From positions 372,001-436,000 of the forward strand of contig JAJJXM010000039.1 of NCBI GenBank assembly GCA_024516155.1: a stretch of 64,000 bases of DNA, in the 5' to 3' direction. This document shows, in pieces, positions 11,740 through 23,115 of this stretch (position 1 is its first letter; each line of letters begins with the position of its first letter). The position numbers and the translations under genes are program-made. This DNA comes from Pyronema omphalodes (lineage: Eukaryota > Ascomycota > Pezizomycetes > Pezizales > Pyronemataceae). The notes beneath the pieces are model-generated. The model did not search any database, was not told where the DNA came from, and saw only the letters and a program-made list of their open reading frames with translations.

Positions 11740-14545
11740 ATGTATAACCTATCTCCCGTGGAACTTCCTCGGACCCCGCCGGCGGTTCCTGTTGAATATA
11801 CTCCGCTGAACCACTATGATAATGAACCATGGGATAGCCAGGAATATTCGGAGGCTCAAGAGGAATATCGTTACGACCAACCCCTGCGACGGGTTCTGGG
11901 TGAAATTGACCCACGGAGATATAGTGTACACCAGGAAAACCACCAGTATGATCTACCGCAGAGACAGGTTCTGGGTGAAATTGACCCCCGTCGATACAGT
12001 GTACACCAGGAGAACCATCAGTACGATCAACCGCAGAGACAGGTTCTGGGTGAAATTGACCCCCGTCAATACGCCGTTGATCAGGAGGAATCACCACACC
12101 AACCGCAGCGACAAGTTCTGGGTGAAATTGACCCCCATCGCTATACCGTACACCAGGAAAACCATCAGAATGATCAACCGCAGAGACAGGTGCTGGGTGA
12201 AATTGACCCCCGTCGATACAGTGGACACCAGGAGGAATATCACCAGTATGATCAACCGCAGAGACAGGTTCTGGGTGAAATTGACCCCCGTCAATACGCC
12301 GTAGATCAGGAGGAATATTACCAGCATCAACCGCAGCGACAAGTTCTGGGTGAAATTGACCCCCGTCGATATAGTGTACAGCAGGAAAACCACCAGTACC
12401 ACCAACCGCAGCGGCAGGTTCTGGGTGAAATTGACCCCCGTCAATACGCCGTAGATCATCAGGAATATCACCCGCCTCAACCCGCACGACAAGTTCTCGG
12501 AGACCTCAACCCACGGGCATATGCCAGAGGAGAGTACATTTCCCAACCGCAGGAGGATTACGATTACGATTACCAATACCACCACCGCCAGCCCGTACGA
12601 CAGGTTTTGGGAGAAATTAAACCACGCACTATGGATTCCCGGCTTCAGTTTACTCCTACCCCACATCGGAATAGAAGGGTCCGTGATATGCGGCCTTGGA
12701 ATGCCGCTTTTGAACAGCTTTATGGTCCGCCGCCGGTTTTTACGTTGTAAGTCTCAATCTCTCCTGTGATATCAGAGGAGCAGGGAAATTCGGCTTGTCT
12801 CTTGGGCCGCTGAGAGAAATGGGCTAATGGAAAGGCATGGTAGGTATCAAGAATTCCCGGCACCAGAGCCGCAATATAATCCACTTTATCGTCCAGAGAA
12901 TAGACATCCCGATGATGTCTTCGGGCCCGACTACAGCGTCAACCCAGAACAACATAATCCACTTCATCGTCCAGAGAATAGACATCCAGATGATGTCTTC
13001 GGGCCTGACTACAGCGTCAACCCAGAAGAAGCAGAAGAAGTTCATCATCCGCGCATAATTCCTAGTCAGACTTTACCGTATCCTTTCCATGAACGCGGAA
13101 ATGATGGTCCTGATAATAGTGGTAATCCCCGCGTTGTTGCGACTAGTCGAACATTACCTATGCAACCACGACCATATGTTGACTATGAAGATTATGGTGA
13201 GAATGATCACGAGGAAGATATTGAGAACGATGATTATGATAATAGAACGGTTTATCCGGCGTCAATTCATACGGTTGTGTAAGTGGACCCTTCAATTGTG
13301 TACCAACGGTCTTGTTTCTAATGTTATGGTTCGATGATTTAGGCCATCCAAAGCTGATCTAAAGGTTTTGGAACCTGGTCTTGAACCTGAAAATCGACAA
13401 TATTGGGTTGACAAAAAAGGAAATGAAGTATCCCTTAAACATGCGACTTCTAATCAGCGTTTAATCAGCAGCCAAACTCTGCCGGTTTATAAATACTACA
13501 ACAATGAAGACGATAAGGAAAACGTGCATGTCGACCACGGGATTAATAGTTTGGGAATGTAAGTTGCCTTAACTCTGAGCCCTGGATTATGAATGGTGAC
13601 AATGCTAACGTTATTTCTCGCTGCTTTCATAGTGATGGAGAAACCCATCGAAACAATGAATATCGGATCAACGATTACGGAAACACGAAGAACGGAAGAT
13701 TTTATCCCCTAGACAATATCCGTATGATATCAAGTCATACGCTTCCGGTAGGTACCCTCTACAACGATAATCACAAAAATATCGATGCGTGGAGACAAGA
13801 GTGTGCTGAGGATGTTGATGAATCAAGATACGATTCAGACGGGTTTCTTATGTTGGTAATCCCCTTTGTATGTCTGTGGTACTTTTGCTAATTACAAGAT
13901 AGTGAGGAAGAGCAAAACGTAAACGTTGTTGATGAGGGAAAGGGACGATATGATCGAGACGGTTTGTTGATGTAAGTAAACGCTTAGGTTGTTGATAGCG
14001 TATTTACTAATTTTACGTTTTCGTCACTCGATAGTGATAGCGACGAAGAAACATTCCATAATCCCGCCGAAAAACGACTACACAACCACAAGAAAAAGAA
14101 TTATCCAGCATATAAATCTCCATCTCGCAAAGAACGATTTCCTAAGCTCTTTGACATAACCCGTCTTTTCCAGCCTGGTCATCTCCGTTTCAACCGAGTT
14201 AATACCCTACCTTTGCGCTACCGACAATATCCCTCCCAACCGCGGCCCGTGATTTCCCCCAAACGTGTAATAGTAGCCGAAGGCGAAACCCGACCCTACA
14301 TACTTATCCGCAGCCGAGAGCGATGGTCACGAACCCATCAAAAATCGTCCCGAATAACCAAAGTCTATCCCTTGCGCAGTGTCCAAAACGAATCCTTCAA
14401 ATCCATGACATCCAAACAAGCCGATGAATTCATTGAAAATCCCGGATGTTGCGGGCTACATGAATTTCGGATTTTCAACCAGGTAGTCTTCGTTTCTTTC
14501 GACGGGGAAGAATGGGCGAAGTACATCCTTAGAAAGATATCATAA
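11740..14545 (+). CDS. Six-exon protein with ten destruction-box-like LGEI repeats and symmetric phase-2 exons
   Basis: The exons are 11740-12746, 12835-13278, 13343-13558, 13633-13851, 13903-13971 and 14035-14545. Joined, they give 822 codons with no stop before the last. Donors are GTAAGT except the fourth (GTTGGT, weak). Branch-like CTAAC/CTAAT precedes each acceptor. Every intron is phase 2 and every internal exon is a multiple of three. Exon 1 carries ten units of ~26 residues built on RQVLGEIDPR. Exons 2-4 carry I/SxSQTLP-type motifs. Exon 3 has a KEN tripeptide. Exons 4 and 5 end alike (RYDSDGFL, RYDRDGLL). The last exon encodes a basic, non-repetitive domain. The frame is open and protein-like upstream of 11740 back to 11422 but has no ATG, so the true start may need an upstream exon or a repaired base. 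I do not recognise the family. Confidence 0.75.
11887..12630 (+). repeat. Ten tandem RxVLGEIDPR coding units (~72-78 bp)
   Basis: Units begin with CGACAGGTTCTGGGTGAAAT-like DNA. The ten motif cores are one RRVLGEIDPR, six RQVLGEIDPR, and one each of RQVLGEIDPH, RQVLGDLNPR and RQVLGEIKPR. The linkers are Gln/His/Tyr-rich. The last two units are the most diverged, so the array grew at its 5' side. Confidence 0.95.
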
Positions 14546-14546
14546 G

Positions 14547-14882
14547 ATGAGTGACACATCTATATCATCTCCGAAAATGTCGATGAAATCTACAAAAGAA
14601 GCTCTTCAGGTCATTGTGGATCATTGGGCTAAGAAGCAAGCTTTTGATTGGCATTTACCATTCTTTGGGGATAGAGCATTTGACAAGGCGATGCATGCAT
14701 TACGGAGGATTTTAAATAATGCGTTGGCGGGAAAGCGCGATTCGAGTGGATTGCAACCGTGGAGTAGAGTGACCAAGGATAGTGTGGATGTCGTTTATGC
14801 GGTTATGAACGAGGTTATTGCTAGTGCTTATGATTCGCCTGGGGGACATGCGCGCTGTAGAAATAGCTTTGTTGCGGCTTAA
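14547..14882 (+). CDS. Small helical hypothetical protein or displaced C-terminus
   Basis: ATG at 14547 follows the previous stop codon (14543-14545) by one base. The 111-codon frame encodes a Ser/Met start, then a well-mixed helical stretch (EALQVIVDHWAKKQAFDWHL; VVYAVMNEVIAS). Such close packing is unusual for fungal genes, so this could be the true C-terminus of the preceding gene displaced by a frame break, or an overlapping small gene. There is no recognised motif. The last residues run into the duplicated block that begins near 14906. Confidence 0.4.
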   Translation: MSDTSISSPKMSMKSTKEALQVIVDHWAKKQAFDWHLPFFGDRAFDKAMHALRRILNNALAGKRDSSGLQPWSRVTKDSVDVVYAVMNEVIASAYDSPGGHARCRNSFVAA

Positions 14883-15214
14883 GCCTCGGAGGTAGCAGGT
14901 TGTGCATAAGGCTTGCCGTGGGCCAAAGGGTAGGGACAGATTCCTTGGGAATTCTTTCATTGACACGTCTTTCGTTTTCTTCTTGCTTAATATCAATTGT
15001 AATAATGAATAAATTGACTTGTGTCGACACGTCGTGCCCCGCAGATTTTCATATTCCCCTATGAGCGGCGTACTGGGTGACTGCTTGCCTTAGAAGTTGA
15101 ATGAGTTGTGGCACGGTTAAGTCTGTAGGATCAAGCTTGACTAGCAATCATAAATCAGCATAAATTCAATTTGTCTTACAATCGACAGAAAGGCAGTGAC
15201 TTTTTTGGCGGAGA

Positions 15215-15890
15215 GATATTCGTGCTCATAAAAATCTCCAGAGTTTTGGTGTGTTTACCGAGATATTTTATTCCCTCCTACCGGGCTGAATTCTAAAGAT
15301 TGCATAAGTGAACTTTGGTTGTTTTTTTTTTATCGAGGAAGAGGGCACTAAGCATGCGATTAGTATATGGAGTAATCTGTGCAAAATGCAGCGAACAGAT
15401 CCCGTATCGCGTTCCAACCGGCAGCTTGGCATGCGGCGGCGACGGTGCGGCGAACTTGTACTCTTCCACCTCCACTATCGGGAAGTGGATTTTCCCCGCC
15501 GACTGAAAATTTACATGTGAATGGCAATATCGCCGCCTCAGAGTGAATACTAATTTCGACGCCGGGCATATTGGTCATGCCGTGCAGCAAAAGAACGGAA
15601 TCGAACCATCGGCACAGCTGATTTATTGTATTCCTCTAAGCTATAAAGTCCTTCCACCTTCCCCACATTTCCTACCTCTTAGACCTCGGTCAGTGTATGA
15701 TACAATAGATAAATACAAAAGTAACAAAAGTACAAACCAGCCACTTTCATACCAAGAGGTCAGACTATTCTCAGGATAAGTGTTAACAAATCGACAATAG
15801 CTCTGACGGTGAAGTGCCATGGATATCAACGCAGCTGCCGGAATCGTCTACGACAAAGATTCGTGTCTTTAGATCTCGGAAAAGCCTGCT
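15215..15890 (-). repeat. Dispersed repeat A, copy 2
   Basis: Inverted relative to 9290-10120. It shares AAATCTCCAGAGTTTTGGTG and TGGCATGCGGCGGCGACGGT. Small indels break the frame that is open in other copies. On the plus strand it has CTATAAAG near 15650, a possible TATA element. Confidence 0.75.
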
Positions 15891-16394
15891 ACATGCTTGG
15901 ATTAGAAAATGTTTGTTTTTATTTTTTTATTTTTTATTTACTTTTTTTTTCGCGATTTGAAGCCGATGATTTATGCCAGAACCCTTACATACCTATTAGA
16001 AATGGATAAACGTTTTTATTTTATTTCAACGTCGCCGCTGATTCCTGTTCGCTGGGCCGATGAAATCTTGGCATCCAAGCAGGTCTATGTGCTGGGAACC
16101 CATCAGAAACTTTTATCCTCTTAGATGCCACGCGACAAAACCTTATTTCAAGCGCAAATTTGCAATGCAGCGTAGATTCGAACTTTTGCTCGATATAGCT
16201 GCTATGAAGGCAAACCAGCCACTCTGATACCAAGAGGTCAAAATGTGTGAAGGATAAGTGCTAACAAATCCACGATAGGTCCGCCGTGAAGTAAGAGAAA
16301 ATTCGACGTGTAGATGCAAGAGAGGTCAACAAAGACGATTTCGTTATTGGACCTGGGAAAATTCTGCTATGCCCTTAGGTTAGAAAAATATTCA

Positions 16395-17070
16395 CTTCGT
16401 GATGCTTAATAGAGTGTGGAGTGCGGAGTGGGGATTCAGGTGATGCATATCCAGCCGGCTGCTTGGCATGCGGCGGTAACGGTGCGGCGAACTTCTGGAG
16501 CTCTTCCACCTCCACGATCGGGCCGGAACATTTCCCCGCCGCCTGAAAATTGCCATGTGCACGGCACAATAGCCGCCTCAGAGTAAATATGTATTTCGCC
16601 GCCGACAAAATCGGCATTGCGCAGCGGCAAAGACACGGAATCGAACCACCGGCACGGCCAATGTTTTGTCCTCCTCTGAGGTATAAAAGCTTCCCCCTTT
16701 CCCACTTTCGCTCATTATGGCATAAACCCCAGTCACTTCCATACCAAGAGGTCGGACTATTCTCAGGATGAGTGTTAACAAATCCACAATAGCTCTGACG
16801 GTGAAGTGCGAGGAAGATCAACGCAGGATATAGCACGTCTATGACAAGAGTTATTGTCTTTGGACCCTATTTAGACTGCTACATTCTTAGATTAGAAACA
16901 TCTTGACTTTGTGATGTTCTTCGTGATGTTCTTCGTGGTGTTGTGTAGGACGTGGTGTGGAGGTTGTGGCGATGCTATTCAGTACTGGATGTCAATTGAA
17001 GAGCAGGGGGGAGGAGATGGGCATTTAAATGTTATTTCCGTTGCGATTAAACCACACTTAATTTTCGATG
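16395..17070 (-). repeat. Dispersed repeat A, copy 3, with a 153-codon ORF
   Basis: It contains the longest uninterrupted version of the shared frame (minus, 16836 to 16375), starting near LALHRQSYCGFVNT and ending in a Pro-rich tail. Its plus strand carries GGTATAAAAG at about 16680, a good TATA box. I cannot tell whether the ORF is a real gene or a by-product of shared ancestry. Confidence 0.7.
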
Positions 17071-17539
17071 ATATCATCTTCTAAACATCATTACCTCGTT
17101 CAAGCCCATGATCCGCTGCCGACAGCCGCCAAAACCGCCGACTCCGCTCACGCAATCAAAAACATCACTAGTTTAATTCAGTCTCAGCTTTAGCTCCACA
17201 GACCCGACCTCCGCCTCCGCACTCCCCATGTTTGGTTTCCTCCGTTAAATTACAACAATCACTAGAAGATTTTGCCGGCGTAGGCGTGACGCTCAGATGA
17301 CGTAGTGCGGGATGTGGAACGTAAGGGCGGGGTGGATCGTGGGATTCACGCGATCCACTGCTATGTACTCTCGTCTCGCGAGATGCAGGTACACAGATTT
17401 TGATACTTATCCGGGTTTCTTGATGCTTGGTCATACCACGAGCCGTCTGGTGCAGAATGCTGATGATAAAGAATCCCCTCAACAGAATGCCCATGTCAAC
17501 CGATTGCGCTCTATAAACCGCTTCGCTATAACGGGGCTC

Positions 17540-18307
17540 TTAAAGCTGTGTTGCTGTGTGCAAATCATGTATGCCAGAATCCGGGGTAGGACGGACAAAC
17601 TGGAATCCAGGAGGAAGCTGAGGATATGGTCCTGTTGCTGTAAAGAAGTAACGAGCAATGGACCCATATTTTCCTGCCAAGTCTGCGGATTCCTCTTGCT
17701 GTTCACGCTGTCTGTTGTTGTAACGCTTCTGACGGACCCATCTTGCGCCTGCGATTCACATCAAATCAGTATTTGTTCGACTTAACAAAGATTTCCAGCA
17801 CAGCCGCAGTGGAAGAATAGTGAACCGTGTAAACCTACCAAGTGTCTGTGCAGGTGCCTGTCTGCTATTTCCGGGCAATTTGGCTTCAGCAGCCGCCCAT
17901 GATGTTGCCGGATTTAATCCCAGGCAAGCACCCTGAGTCATGTTGGATTCATCAATTTCCGATTCACATTCCGAGGATGCTTCCGCCTTGCTCAAATCGT
18001 CGCCTATTTCATCCGGCCTATTTATCTCTACATCCGACCCCGAAACACGCTCCTCGCTGCCTGACATGCTTTCGCTTCTATCACCGAGCCGCTGATCCCG
18101 GTATTGCACTTGCAGGTCCAAGTTGCCACCCTCATTACTTTCCTGTGCTTCGACTTCTGTTTCAGCTTGTATGATCCCTAGCGAGGAAAATGGTGGGTCA
18201 CTGGAAGATTTCGATTCTGGGGAGATATTGGCAGCACAACGGCGCTTGGCTGCGGCCTCTCTAGCGACTTGCTGGCACTGCCGGCGTCTCTTACTCGGTC
18301 GCGGCAT
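17540..18307 (-). CDS. Two-exon basic/acidic nuclear-type protein, intact (transposase N-terminal-like architecture)
   Basis: Exons 18307-17839 and 17748-17540 are separated by a 90-bp intron (GTAGGT donor, ACTGAT branch-like site, CGCAG acceptor). Joined, they give 226 codons ending in TAA. The N-terminus is strongly basic (MPRPSKRRRQCQQVAREAAA), followed by a long Ser/Glu/Asp-rich segment. The C-terminal part has W-x3-AEAKLPGNSR, a basic run (RWVRQKRYNNRQREQQEE) and YGSIARYFF. This order (basic start, acidic spacer, W-AE-L-G-S, KR-rich helix, I-x-x-FF) resembles, from memory, the N-terminal region of some fungal DDE transposases, but no catalytic domain follows. The last motif also recalls a PCNA-binding box lacking its Gln. 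The gene sits in a segment absent from the two other block copies. Confidence 0.7.
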
Positions 18308-18619
18308 TGGAGTTTGAATTCTGATTTCACTTCTGGTCAGCCACGTATTGCACATAAAAAATTTGATTATTAATCTCACAAGGTTGCGTCTAGGCGATTT
18401 AAAAGATAGTTGAGCGCGGGAGGGTGTTGCGCGAGTGTCGGTGAAGATATGGTTAAAGAGGTCGCGGACAAACGCGTAAACGAGAAAAACTGCCAATCCC
18501 AGACCCCTGTCGCCCCCCTGTCATTGGGACCAAAGCGCGTCTGCGGATGATCAAGATCACTCCGCGAGTGTACTCGTGCCAAGGTGGCGCTAGTACATAA
18601 CGGCGCCAACCATCACACT

Positions 18620-19560
18620 CATTGGCCGGTGTCTTGAATTACGTCATAGGCTTACCCATAGGGCCACCCGAGCTCTGATGACTGCGATCCCCAACAACCA
18701 AATGACAACTCCATCTCCATCTCCATTAACGCCGCAAAAAATTGTGTACTTCTCAATCTACACGTTCCACAGATCAGAATGCATAATCCCACAAGAGATA
18801 TATCCGTCCAGGCCGGTAGATATGCGACGTGACAGACGCAGTTGTGTTTTTAACCGCGGTTTTCGACCTCAGGAGATAACGTTGATAACAGGCCATACGG
18901 AGTTATTGTTTTGGTGTTGCTAAGTGTCCTCATCTGCGATACTGATCGAGAAGAAATCTGTGAGGATCTTACCTAACTTCATGTCGATAGGTGCCCGGAA
19001 GTATGGCGGGAGTAATACAGTGCCGGCGTCGATGCGGAGAGTCGAGGGGTTAAGATAAACATGGACAGGGTCCACATGCGAGGCAATGATTACGCGCGGC
19101 TTCAACAAATACTTCACATCGAGCCGCTTGCTTTCGTCATGTTTCCCCCGATGGTTTTAGATACTTGTCGACTTTAGACGACTGGTAACTGCCACCTTCA
19201 CAATTCTTTTCCTCACTCACGCCCAGAGATTTGAAGTCTGATATAACTCCAAACCTCACGCAACGGTTTCGAGCGACTCATTGGAGTAAGACGTTGGTAC
19301 CGGAGGGAAGACGGTCACGGCACCGCGGAATTGAGGCAGCTGCTGTTCAGACATTTGTTAAGCACACACAGCGTGTTGTCTTTATTTTTGAAACTTCGCA
19401 GTGATGAGTTCACCGTTCACATCTGTCGACGAGTCATCGTCTATGATTCCGTGCTGGTTGAGTGCTGGGATTTGATCGTGACGGATTAATAACAAAATCC
19501 GGTCCACCCAGGTTTGTTTAAGAATCCATCGACAGCAAAATGAAAGTTTATATGCGGTGA
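18620..19560 (+). repeat. Duplicated block, copy 1, right part
   Basis: Matches 60490-61690 and the reverse complement of 8100-8930. It carries a remnant of the divergent ORF pair: the minus frame 18920-19117 and, near 19230-19330, a decayed plus-strand NLTQRFRATHW exon homologous to the gene starting at 8283. Confidence 0.8.
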
Positions 19561-20067
19561 TGAATCACCCCACGTTAGTATAAATGTATCAGATAAATAG
19601 CGCAAGCGCAACCTTGACGCAGGCGTATCGTGAATTGTGGCACAGTTTGCACGGCTAGTATTGGGAGCGGCAGGGTAGTAGGGACAGCATTATTTCAGCT
19701 TAGCTATGTTACCCGTAAGGAACGGAAAAGTAACATAGAGCTGCTAAGGCACCAACTTATCTGCCGGTGGAAACACTCTGTGCTATTACCATCTCCAGGT
19801 TTCATCATCCTCCACCTTCGTCATCATGTTTCCTAGGCAGCCAGGGCAATTTGATCCGCGGTACGCACACTTCCCACGACCATATAACGAGAACCAGCAG
19901 CCGACGAACCATGGTAATCAACTGGTACCGCGTGCGGTCCATGGCCATTCGTATTACAATCAATTGGTACCGCGTTGCGGTCCATGGCCATCGTATTACA
20001 ATCAATCGGTCCAACGGTACCAGAACATCACGCAGCATATACCTGGGAATATAATACAGCAGGTCTG

Positions 20068-20819
20068 CCTCAATATGCGAACAACGCATATCAACAGATC
20101 GCAGCGCATAATCTGCAAGTCCTGATGGCTGCTGGTCTAGTCCACAATAGGGGTTTTCACCAACAGATAACGAGACCTCCCACCACTGCTCCTGTGATGC
20201 CTGCTGTACCTATGTATCAACAGACCAGCCATTTTCCTCCTGTTTTTCTGCCTCAAGTTGGACAAATGCATCCAGTGATGTATCAACCGCATATTCGGTT
20301 CCCGATGGCCCCCTCGCGAACACCCACTCCACGTCTGGACATACCAAATAACCGACTTTCTGTCGCTAGTGTGGTTCCCAACCAACTATATCCACCTATG
20401 GGCGCTTCCAATGACACCTGACACCCCGACTACGAATAGGATACGGCAGGGTCTGCCTCAATATGGAAACAACTCGGATCACCAAATTGTAGCGCATAAT
20501 CGTCCCGTTCCGATGGCTGTTGGTCCAATCCACAATTGGGGTTTTCAACACAGATAACGAGACGTCCGACCAGTGCTCCTGGGATGCCTGCTGCATATTG
20601 ATCAACAGAACGGCCATTTTCCTCCTCCTCTTTTGCCTCAAGTTGGAGAAATGCATCAAGAGATGTATGAACCGCATATTCGGTTCCCGATGGCCCCCTC
20701 TCGATCCCCCACTGCTCGTCTGGACATACCAATAACGCATTTTCTGTCGCTACTATGGTTCCCAACCACCAAACATATCCACCTATGAGCTCGCTTCCAA
20801 TGACACCTGACACCCCGAC
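20068..20819 (+). repeat. 363-bp direct duplication inside copy 1 gene
   Basis: 20068-20430 and 20456-20819 align over their length, both from CCTCAATATG to GACACCTGACACCCCGAC. The paralogue at 62 kb has a single unit, so the duplication arose in copy 1. Both lengths are near a multiple of three, but the two units also differ by small indels. Confidence 0.9.
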
Positions 20820-23059
20820 AGCTATGTTGAGCCATCCGAATGGGCATTTGCAAAGTGCTTCTATGCATCCGACTCGGTATATGAACCATCCGAATCAAGG
20901 TTATTTCACCCCGGCTCCTTCACCTGGTCTGCCTACCCAGCAGTTGATCTATCATGAATCCCAACAGCCCCAGAGTTCTTGTCAGCAGGCTCAAGATAGT
21001 GGACATGACCTCAACCCGGCCGCCAAGGAGTTCCAACCATCGCCTTCGTCCGTACACAGATTCGTTGATGATGTTACACAACGGTTATCACAGCTACATC
21101 TTGGGGACCCTGTAAATGCATCTCAGCACTTCCAGCAGGTCGATTCGGTTTCCAATCTGTCAATCCTCCCACGATTCAGGAGAAGAATGAGCAGGAATAT
21201 AAGCCCGGGAGACTATGGGTACTCTTCAGTATCCACTTCAGGCATACCACCCTCTGGCCCCCAGACTCCCGTATCATTACATCCAGGCCTTTCCCCAGGA
21301 CATGGTTCTGCTGCGTTACAGCAGAATAATGTTAAACATAACTTGATGGAGTATCTGGAGAATGTCGGAAAAGCACCTGAGCCCCGGGATGACAGTCATC
21401 GGTTGATTTCGGAGTCACACCATATCGAAGAAACAGTGGGGCAGCAAACACAGAGTCTGGAGTCTCAGAGTGGTCAGTCTTCAGTTTTGCCCGCGTGTCA
21501 AGAAGATGAGGTCACCCAGAAGGCCGAAAAGGTGCCATCGGTATTAAATGATACTTACGACGGGCCCAAAAACTCTCAAACCTTGGATAATCCAAGAGAT
21601 ACAACCGAGAACCTGGAATATACCACTGACGGTCATCAGACAGGAACACTACAACCCACGCGGATCCTTTAATCGGTCTTTTGCCACAGAGTACTGGTGA
21701 AGCAACACAGTCGACTAGCAGAAACGCCCCGCATGAAAAACATTCATCGAAGGAAGGGGATGGTATGGTTATGCATGTAACAGACGTACAACATAAATCG
21801 GTTGCCTCTGGCACTCATGATGAAGCTGAAATACCCGAGTCCTCAAGTAATGCCATTGATTCAACCGGGCCAGCAGACTCCTCCACATCCTATGTTTTAC
21901 CGATCAGCAGTGCTTTATCGAATGGATCCCTTGATCATTGGCGGCAGTTGATGGAAATATTATCGCTGCCTCGGACAGACAACGGTCTATTGAATAAGCA
22001 TGAAGTCATCCAGAAACTGTTGGATATACTGTCCACTTGTGACGGAGCGCAAAGGCAGTGTGTATTTGATACATTACTCGCTATGGATAGGGAAGAAGCC
22101 CCGCAAATGCCTGATATGCTGATGCAGCACCCAGGTATATCTTTGTGACTCGTGGATCAATATGAAATGATATATGGCACGCTGACGAAATATTTGAATT
22201 TACAGGGGTTCTTGTTATTCTTATCGACGAGATTATCCTTCTGACAGGGCAGCTGACCAGTTCTAAATTCACGCCACATAATACCGTTCATCGCGGAACT
22301 GGCGTCCTGGGGATCCTGCAAAGAATGGCTGCCAAAAATGAAGTAGCACAGTTTCTCAAGAACGGTAAGGCTTTTATGTGATCTATCACCCGGTAACTAT
22401 TGTTAATGCAAACTGAAGCATGTATACACTCGATGATATTTCCGATTGTCAGCAACACGCATGCTGATTGGGCAACTGATGTTGAGGATTATGTCCTGGA
22501 AGCACTGAAGGTGTACCAAATACTTGTACATCACATTCCACCTCGTATCTACACGGAAAAACACCTTTTTGGCGCGCCATCACTTCTTGAATGCCTCGTC
22601 AATGGCGACCTCGCTCCCAAAAAGGGTTCAGATGCGGAGGTGCACAGGGTCGCGGAGTATATCATTTGTAAGACTTTGACCACGAGGGAAAGTTTACAGC
22701 TCTGCTGCGAAGATGAAAATCTTTTGTCGAATGTTGTAACTACGCTCATGAACATGTTGTTTCGGTCTGGAGATAATATTGATTGTCTGGTGACACCTGA
22801 CGACGTTGTTCAGTGTTGGTTGAAGTACGTATCTTTTTGACCCTCTTCCAAATACCCAGACTAACTCTAGAAGCCTCATAAAGGCCGGGAAAGTAAAAGA
22901 CACGTTGATAAGTGACTTTCCGGAATTCGACGACATTGTCAAAGAGATTATGTGTAAGTGGCGCTATGCGGAATATGTTCTTAGGATGGTCGATACTAAA
23001 AGATTACACAGGCTGTTCCGCAATGCGCGATCAGTATTCCGCAAGGAATTCCCTGTTCG

Positions 23060-23115
23060 AAATACTAAATCAACTTGAGGAATGGAGAAATACTAAAGCA
23101 ACTTCATGAATGGAG
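23060..23115 (+). repeat. 28-bp tandem duplication that shifts the reading frame
   Basis: AATACTAAATCAACTTGAGG... at 23060-23087 is followed directly by AATACTAAAGCAACTTCATG... at 23088-23115. The unit length is 28, not a multiple of three, so it truncates the C-terminus of the helical gene. Confidence 0.85.

Larger units (their letters stand above)
14906..17500 (+). repeat. Duplicated block, copy 1, left part
   Basis: Matches 58947-60470. The join starts at GCCGTGGGCCAAAGGGTAGGG (58950s: GCCGTGGGTCGAAGGGTAGGG). It includes two dispersed-repeat-A copies where the 59-60 kb block has one. The stretch 15900-16390 between them has no match in the other copy and includes a T-rich run at 15910-15950. 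Confidence 0.8.

Noticed and set aside
14521..14546. 26-bp intron linking the six-exon gene to the ORF at 14547
   Set aside because: Much shorter than the other introns here and without a branch site; a frame break or a separate gene is more likely.
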